Origin: Cryptomeria japonica
Lineage: Eukaryota > Streptophyta > Pinopsida > Cupressales > Cupressaceae
Assembly (NCBI RefSeq): GCF_030272615.1
Contig: NC_081405.1
Coordinates: forward strand, 155,856,454 to 155,920,453
DNA: 64,000 nucleotides
Direction: 5' to 3'
Positions within the stretch are counted from its first letter, which is position 1, and each line of letters begins with the position of its first letter. Under the pieces are notes generated by a model, which did not search any database, had not been told where the DNA came from, and was given only the letters and a program-made list of their open reading frames with translations. This document shows positions 57,758 to 64,000 of the stretch, piece by piece. The position numbers were made by a program, and so were the translations under genes.

Positions 57758-59438
57758 TCAAATGTCCCCTCTCTCGAACTAAGTTGAATCAACAGGACCC
57801 ACAACCTATCTGTGTTTCTTGTATGCTGAAGGGAGGTTTTACAAGGAAATAATATAATCATAATTTATTGTATTCAAAAGCATCTAATTTAATATTAGAA
57901 AGAACAATTTATTATTATTACTATTATTTTGATTACTTGGGGTGTCCTTGTGACCTAACCCAGCATCCCTTTGGGGCTAGTTGGTGTGAGACTAATCCTT
58001 GGGGATGCCGAAAGCCACCTATAAGCCACCGCCATCAGGTGATTTGAAGTGGGAGTGGAACTTGGGACCTCACAAACCTAGATCAAAAGCCTTTAATCAA
58101 CTACACCACTCCTTTGGGTTCACTTAATTTATTGTTATTACTTAGGGTAGAAAAAGGTGAATAAAAATTATGGAGTGAATATTGGATATTCGAATAAAAG
58201 GAATATTAACTACCTAAAGGTAATTAATAATTAAAAGAAAAAGGAAATGAATATTCATAATAAATTTTTTTTTAGGGTGTCTAGATAAAAAAGCACAAAA
58301 GGAAAATATTGGGAAATTTTTTAATAATATCATTTGTCAATTTTTAAAACCCCTTGTGCAGAGCTTTGGTTCAATATTTTTGTGAGGATGGAAACCCTCT
58401 CAGATCTCGGGAATTAGAGGACAAAAATCCTTCAGAATTGGGCTTACAAGAATTTCACCATTTTATAGGTATTTAAATCTCAAATAATTCCATCAACACC
58501 ATTTGGCAGGTATCACCATCTACAATAAATCATGCAGCTCCATTTTTGGGCTGGTATCTAAAATAAGAAGCATCAACTTCAAGATTTATAGAAAGTGTGG
58601 ACTTAATCGTAGTTGCAGCAATCAGGAAGGGGCTTTTATGAGGACGTGGCACTAGCTGCCACCCTCTGATTGTTTGGAAAAGTCAACAAGTGATGATTGC
58701 TGGAATAACATGGGAAAGAGACAAAATTAAAGAGTCTACAAGTCATCATGGAGGATTCTAGATGGAAAATGAAAGGGAGGTAATCACAGTTTTTTTATAA
58801 GAGATTTTTGAATGTCTTTTGGCTTTTGTCCATTACCTTCTTGCTAATCGCCAGCCTTGAGGGAGGATAAAATAAGGAATAAATGAGCTGTTTGGGAGTG
58901 AGGTGGACATGGTGTAACCCATACAACCTGACGCCCATATTTGGTTATGCCAGCAGCATATAAAACTAAAGTTAGCTCAGCCTAGACCAATAAGGAGAAT
59001 CGGAGGTTCAGAGAATTCTTTTGTTTTTGTTTTTTTAGGGTCCAATTTACCCAGCGCAGCCATTAGAAAACGATTTCAGAATAAGACAAAATTGGTGCAG
59101 CTATTTGGTGCTGAGGTGGTATGTGTACAGCTTCATATTGAGGCATCCAACCTATCAATACAGCCAAATGGGTCCAAATCAAGCGATCCATTGGAAATCT
59201 AAATCAGGTTTTTATTCTATGTTATTTGAGCTTAACCTATATTATTTAAAAAATATCTGCAATGATATTTCGTGAATAACTTATTCTCAATTCTTATTTT
59301 AATTTATCTGTAATAAAATGCAAGCAACATATTGTTTATTTATTTATTGTAAAAAATAAGAAAGCAAAATCAGCCTGTTGGAAGTTAAAAAATAATTATA
59401 TTCTGGAGTCGATGCCCAATTCGAAAAGGAATATCTCA
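57758..59438 (+). repeat. 3' LTR of the gypsy element, interrupted by a SINE
   Basis: Aligns with the 5' LTR from TCAAATGTCCCCTC (first bases mutated) to GGAATATCTCA at 59438. It carries the SINE (57923-58125) and keeps the 58580-58930 block lost from the 5' LTR. Confidence 0.85.
57906..58142 (-). mobile_element. tRNA-derived SINE with 17-bp target duplication
   Basis: On the - strand, from about 58125, the sequence reads GGAGTGGTGTAGTTGATTAA (A-box region), then AGGTTTGTGAGGTCCCAAGT and TTCCACTCCCA (B-box-like), then a body ending near a short AT tail at 57923. It is flanked by AATTTATTATTATTACT (57906-57922) and AATTTATTGTTATTACT (58126-58142), 16 of 17 identical. About 203 bp. The A/B boxes would drive RNA polymerase III transcription. 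Confidence 0.85.
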
Positions 59439-59443
59439 TCCAT

Positions 59444-61480
59444 TACCTTGATAGGAGATTACATCAATGGGAACCTTAAGATTTAGACAACAATAGGGTC
59501 AATCTATTCTTATAGAAGGACTATTACATGCTATATATGAGACAGTTTCAAAACTGAACTGAGACATGATTAGCAAATGATTGAAGGGAAGAAACATATC
59601 CTAAGTTAACAAGAACTTTCACAATTTGCTTAATTATATTTCATGTGACATATAATTGTATTGGACAGAAGTTGGCACAACTTGATCATGGGGCCTAAAT
59701 GGAGAAGGCCTTTGTCAGATGATAATTGTAATACATGTTTGATGACATCCACCCCTTCCAGATATGATCAAAACTCCAATCTGTTTCTGAATGAATTCAT
59801 CCACTCCTTATTCTCCTGTACTCTGGGATGCTTTTGTTGTAGGCCCAGTTAATTAGCAAATGCAGGTTTAGACATGATATTGTGGACCTTCTTTCTAATC
59901 CTGAAGAGGAATTGTTAACTGAAGTGCCCCTTTGGGTAAGATTTTACAAATTGCCTTAAGAGTTCCTAGATGAGGATATCCAGAAGCAGATAGTGGAAGA
60001 ATTAGGGAACTAATTTGTATTGCTCTAGCACAAAAAACAAAGAGCTGCCAACATACATAAGAATTTATAGTGAAGTTAGTTTGACAAAACAACTCAGTAA
60101 GCAATGAGATTATGCTCTACTCAAGGGTTTTAAGGCAAGACATTGACTACAGATTATTCCATTTTAGTTGCTATAAATGTAGAAGGATTTCCTATCTAGC
60201 CAACGAATGAAAGGATAGAAGAGATCAGCTAATAGAGAAATGGACAATTACCAAAAAAGATGTCTTATGCTGGATACCTTGAGAAACTACAGAGGCTCAG
60301 TAAAAACATTCAAATTTCAAATGGAATAATCATGATAATGTTTTTCGCTAAAACAACAGTAGTGCTCAAAAGTATAGAAAGTAGTAAGGGATAAAATATC
60401 TCAGAGGAAGAAGAAACATCAATTGGGGAATGGTAAAGGAAGAACTTATAAGAAATAGTGTAATAAAGAAGAAGATAACTCAATAATCCCCAAATCAAGA
60501 GAAGATTTACTCTGGAGGTAAATCGTGAAGAGAATATCATTAAAGTAAAAAAAGTTTGGGGCGTGAAGAAATGCCCTAAATTCCAGTAGAGCAAATCAAA
60601 ATATAGTCTGGAAAAAGATAGGGGAATGATGTTAAAAACATTTGAAAATAAAATATTTAGAAGCAATCAAAAGAGGTAGTGGCAGAAAAAGATACAAAAG
60701 AGTTTCATGAGCTCTTGATACCCAAAAGGAATGCATCGAGAGGAACAATACAAAATAATAACCAGCCTTGCTCAAAGAACTCAATAGGAAACTGGTGCTT
60801 AGGGAATTAGAGGAAGGAAGCTGATGCAATCTAGATTTAATTTTTTTTTTCAAGATGCCTTAGTGAACGATCATTAGAAAACTCTTAACAACAAATACAA
60901 TAGATGAAAAGAAAGAACCTCCACTTGTAGCCCAGTCAATTATTTTTTCAAGCAAAATATCAGGGATTAAAAGCCTCTGACAAATGCTATTTGTTAAAAT
61001 GGTTAATTTAGGAAAGGAAGCCTGACATTATATTACTTCAAGATGCTAAGGTTTGTAAACAAGCCTTTAAAGGATTAGCAAAGAGTATATGGAACAGATG
61101 TGATTGGGTAGTTGAAGCAAATGGAAGTGCCGGTGGCTTGGCTGTGCTTTGGAACCTGAGCACTTTTAAAGGTATGCCACTCTCCCAAATTTCATCCTTA
61201 ATCAATATTTGACTTAAAAGTGAAGAGAAATCATGGATCATACTCTTTCAAATGTGTGGACCTAGCTGGAAGAAGACAAACGTGAGTGCTGGTCAAATTT
61301 GAATGGATTTAGGAAGAACACTGTATTTGAGGAAAGGATGATAATGCAATTCTAAGGCATTGTAGAAAAATGGGTGGCATATCAATTTTACCCCATATGA
61401 ATGATTTCTCTATTTTTTGCACAAATGGAGCTCTGATTGATGTTGATCTGGAGGATGGCTGGTAGCAAAGTTCATACTTA
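59444..61480 (+). pseudogene. LINE fragment: ORF1 piece and endonuclease (heavily broken)
   Basis: Near 59924 the reading VPLWVRFYKLP...FLDEDIQKQI matches the DUF4283-like part of plant LINE ORF1. A long frameshifted Lys-rich stretch follows. At 61018-61170 one frame reads KPDIILLQDAKVCKQAFKGL then AKSIWNRCDWVVEANGSAGG and LAVLWN, the L1 endonuclease core. Near 61398 MNDFSIFCTNGALIDVDLED continues it. RT is absent. It belongs to a LINE lineage different from the 33.8-kb copy, judging from how little the endonucleases resemble each other. Confidence 0.7.
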
Positions 61481-62194
61481 ACATTACAAATTATTACAAA
61501 AATAAGTATTTCACATCTTATGTTTAAATTTTAAAAATTAGGTGTTAAGTGTACATGAGAAACAAAGTTAACAATATTAAATACATGAAGACAATGATAC
61601 TTGAAGTCGAATCAAGTCTAGGGATTGGTTCTAATAATATCTGAATAAAGCAGATAAGCAAATGGTTCATCAAGTAAAATTTTTATAGAATGAATATCGA
61701 TCATAGTAAATGACACATTCCACACAAACCATCCGTTCTTGATGATGCTTTAAGGATGGAGTATTCTTAATTGTGAAGGGCTTTAATGAAAGGGATTGGT
61801 TCTTGGCTGAATAGTTACAACTCCTAATATTGGCCATAAAAGCATATGTTATATTGCATTGTAGGATATGAGTTACTGATTGAAATTATGATATTGTATT
61901 CACGTCTTTGGATTCATAGGAGGTTTTATGTGTTGAAATGTTAGATGAGATTCTTAATTTAAATACCAGCCTATAAGGAAGAGTTTTATATTAGAAGTTC
62001 ATAATTAATATGGGTTAATGGTGAAGAATTCTGTGGTCTCTACACACAGCCCAGTATTTCTAGTTGCCTTCTGACATTTTCACCAATGATAATGCTTGAT
62101 TCTTTTTGAAAATATATTATATTCATTTTATCTAGTGTCTTTGGTGTTGATGGAGTGCACAAAAATATCTTAGAACCTTGTTTTTGGCATGTAG
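61481..62194. other. Sirtuin intron sequence, no features seen
   Basis: AT-rich intronic sequence up to the acceptor of the next exon. Confidence 0.5.
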
Positions 62195-62355
62195 GAGTTT
62201 GTTCGCTCAACTAAGACCCAGAGAAGGTACTGGGCTAGGAGCTATGCTGGTTGGCGGAGGTTCATTGCTGCCCAGCCAGGACCTGTTCACAAGGCACTTG
62301 CAACTCTTGAAACTAGGGGCTATGTGCATGGAATGATTACTCAAAATGTTGATAG
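62195..62355 (+). CDS. SRT2: SRT2-type sirtuin, catalytic-core exon 1
   Basis: Encodes EFVRSTKTQRRYWARSYAGW, then RRFIAAQPGPVHKALATLET and RGYVHGMITQNVD. This covers the small-domain helices and the TQNVD motif whose Asn and Asp contact NAD. The acceptor is GGCATGTAG at 62194 and the donor GATAG|GT at 62355/62356. Close agreement with plant SRT2 (RRYWARSYAGWRRF) makes the identity secure. Confidence 0.95.
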
Positions 62356-62486
62356 GTAATGAACAGAGTTATGCTTCATAGTACTATGGTCATGCTATAA
62401 GATTTTGCCTAAAATTTCAGTTTAGCTATTATTCATCTGCATTGTGTTCTCAGTGAATCTAAATAACACTGAACTACTGTTTACAG

Positions 62487-62616
62487 GTTGCATAACAGAG
62501 CAGGCAGTGATCCTCTTGAATTGCATGGAACAACACATTCTGTTATATGCTTAGATTGCAATTCTATTACTTGCCGACATTTATTTCAAGATCAAGTCAA
62601 GTCCTTAAATCCAGAG
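62487..62616 (+). CDS. SRT2: SRT2-type sirtuin, catalytic-core exon 2 (gene continues beyond the window)
   Basis: Encodes RLHNRAGSDPLELHGTTHSV, then ICLDCNSITCRHLFQDQVKS and LNPE. The His in ELHGT is the sirtuin catalytic base and CLDC is the first zinc-binding Cys pair. The acceptor is TTTACAG at 62486 and the donor CCAGAG|GT at 62616/62617. The second Cys pair and the C-terminal Rossmann half are not in this window and must lie to the right. Confidence 0.95.
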
Positions 62617-64000
62617 GTGCTTTACATGGCTTCTATAAGAACACATGCTAATTTTATGTGATATTTTCTTTTAAAGCAGTAATCCTAGTACATGTGTTTG
62701 AGTTTGTACCAGAAAAGGCCATCTTTTATTACTGAAATGATAATTTATATGAATTATATGAACCGTATTCTTTTTAACACATGGGGTAAGGGTGGATTCC
62801 CTTTGGGTTGAGATTGCCATCATTTTCAAGAATAATATTTGAAGTATTTGTTTCTCTACACTTTGTTTTATTGTTGATGATTTTAGTTTTTATGGAGGTA
62901 TTTTTGCCCTATGATGGCTTCCTCAAAATTTCTTTTTTGCAGGTGGTATTATTTTTTGTAGTTTGGTGAAACATACTTATGTGAATTGTGATTTTAGAGA
63001 TGGTTTTATGGATACATTTGACATCTAATGTTAAATATTGGTTTATGTTGAGCAGTGATGGTTTGAGAAATTGAGTCTATAAATCAGATTTAATTGTTAT
63101 TGGTTCACATGGGTGAAGGGATGTGGTATTTGGCTGAAAGTTTCACCTTTACAATGGGAATGTGTGAAAGGAAAAAGGTTGACATATTGTTGGTCTCATT
63201 TTTGATCTCATTAGGTTTTAAACTTTTTGTGTCCATTGAATTGGCATGCATCATTGTGCATCAAGTCTCTTTTTAGGTTTTAAACTTTTTGTGTCCATCT
63301 AATTATCATGCATAATTGTGCATCAAGTCTCTTTGTCGCGTTAGTCTTGGTTGCAAATTCCCCTATTCTCCTCAAGTGTCCAATCAATATCACTGTTCAA
63401 ATTAAAGTCATTTATTTGTGTTCTTCGTCGCAAGATGTCGGTCTTCAAATTTGTACTCTGTAAGTGTTGCATGTTCTTCAAACCAAGTCATCATGGCTTG
63501 TCCATCTCATAATTTGTGCAAGAATAACATTGCACTCGATAAGGTTCTTTTGTCGTAGGCAATACAAGTTTTTCTGGAGTATAATGGTGGAGTTGCAAGT
63601 CTAAGTTGCTCATAGGAATTCAATTTGTGTTTGCAGATTAATTTTCAAAATCATGCCTCTAGGGAAGTTTAGTTTAATTCACACATCATTGTCAAGGGTT
63701 GTCAATAAAATGACTCCATTTGAAAATATTAAAATAGTGCCATTTATTAAATCATTTAGTTTGCAGAAATTTTAAGTGGTGAAAGTTCATTATTTCTGCA
63801 TATTTTAATATGGGGCATTTTTATGAATGAGAAAGGGTTATAAAAGTTGTTTGTGGAGATTCAAAGGTGTTTTAGAAAAAGATATAAGTCACAAATGATG
63901 GTGTCGACACTTTTGATAGTTGGGAGTGCTCCTTAAATGCCCAAGATACTCTTTGACAACCATTTTCAAAGTTTGAAAACTCTCCAAATCGCCAAAATTC
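62617..64000. other. Sirtuin intron continuing past the window edge
   Basis: No exon found here. A 62-bp tandem duplication lies at 63211-63272 and 63273-63334 (TTAGGTTTTAAACTTTTTGT ... CAAGTCTCTT). The rest is AT-rich intronic sequence. Confidence 0.6.

Larger units (their letters stand above)
51896..59443 (+). mobile_element. Ty3/gypsy retrotransposon (chromovirus-like), decayed, with both LTRs
   Basis: The element (51901-59438) is flanked by TCCAT on both sides (51896-51900 and 59439-59443). The 5' LTR is 51901 to about 53804, the primer-binding site TGTTATCAGAGC is at 53806-53817, and the 3' LTR is 57758-59438. Between them lie gag, protease, a deleted RT, RNase H, integrase and a chromodomain. 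The LTRs have diverged and carry different later insertions and deletions, so the insertion is old. Confidence 0.88.

Overview
This window is nuclear DNA of a seed plant with a large, transposon-filled genome. A gymnosperm, probably a conifer, is my best inference. The evidence is an AT-rich background, a plant-type SRT2 sirtuin gene with introns of 18.1 kb and 11.0 kb, several generations of nested LINEs, LTR elements and MITEs, and no other ordinary gene. The species cannot be read from the sequence.

The one recognisable host gene is an SRT2/SIRT4-class NAD-dependent sirtuin on the + strand. Its exons lie at about 29170-29260 (tentative), 32459-32717, 32961-33026, 51173-51218, 62195-62355 and 62487-62616, and it continues past the right edge. 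All junctions keep one reading frame, and the exons carry the GAGIS, TQNVD and ELHG motifs and the first zinc CxxC pair.

Layout. 1-7300: a decayed + strand element with ORF 'A' (N-terminal domain, G-patch-like segment, coiled coil, helical C-terminus), preceded by a ~265-bp tandem array. 7611-10300: an almost complete but broken hAT transposase (- strand). 11839-17163: a 5'-truncated L1-type LINE (- strand) with a 10-bp target-site duplication and an extra ORF 'C' between its RNase H and its 3' end. 17487-18525: a TIR element. 18.5-28.7 kb: mostly unrecognised AT-rich DNA with LTR fragments, a LINE 3' end and a mariner-like inverted-repeat element. 28.7 kb to the end: the sirtuin gene.

The 18-kb intron holds a nest: inverted repeats with microsatellites, then an ORF1+ORF2 LINE (about 33.8-47.7 kb), which is split by a 7316-bp element (35805-43120). 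That element is bounded by TG...CA and near-identical 5-bp duplications. It has no second LTR copy, carries the only long intact ORF in the window ('B', 1073 codons, - strand), and upstream of it has an array of 12 hairpins spaced mostly 166-167 bp apart. The 11-kb intron holds a decayed Ty3/gypsy chromovirus with both LTRs; a Copia solo LTR sits in its 5' LTR and a tRNA-derived SINE in its 3' LTR. A LINE ORF1/endonuclease remnant follows.

The most novel signal is that ORFs A, B and C look like one uncharacterised protein family (conserved helical domain, then a charged disordered stretch, then a coiled coil) carried by three different elements. ORF B also sits in an element with a remarkably regular hairpin array. 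Genes of the elements do not cooperate with the sirtuin; they are passengers in and beside it.
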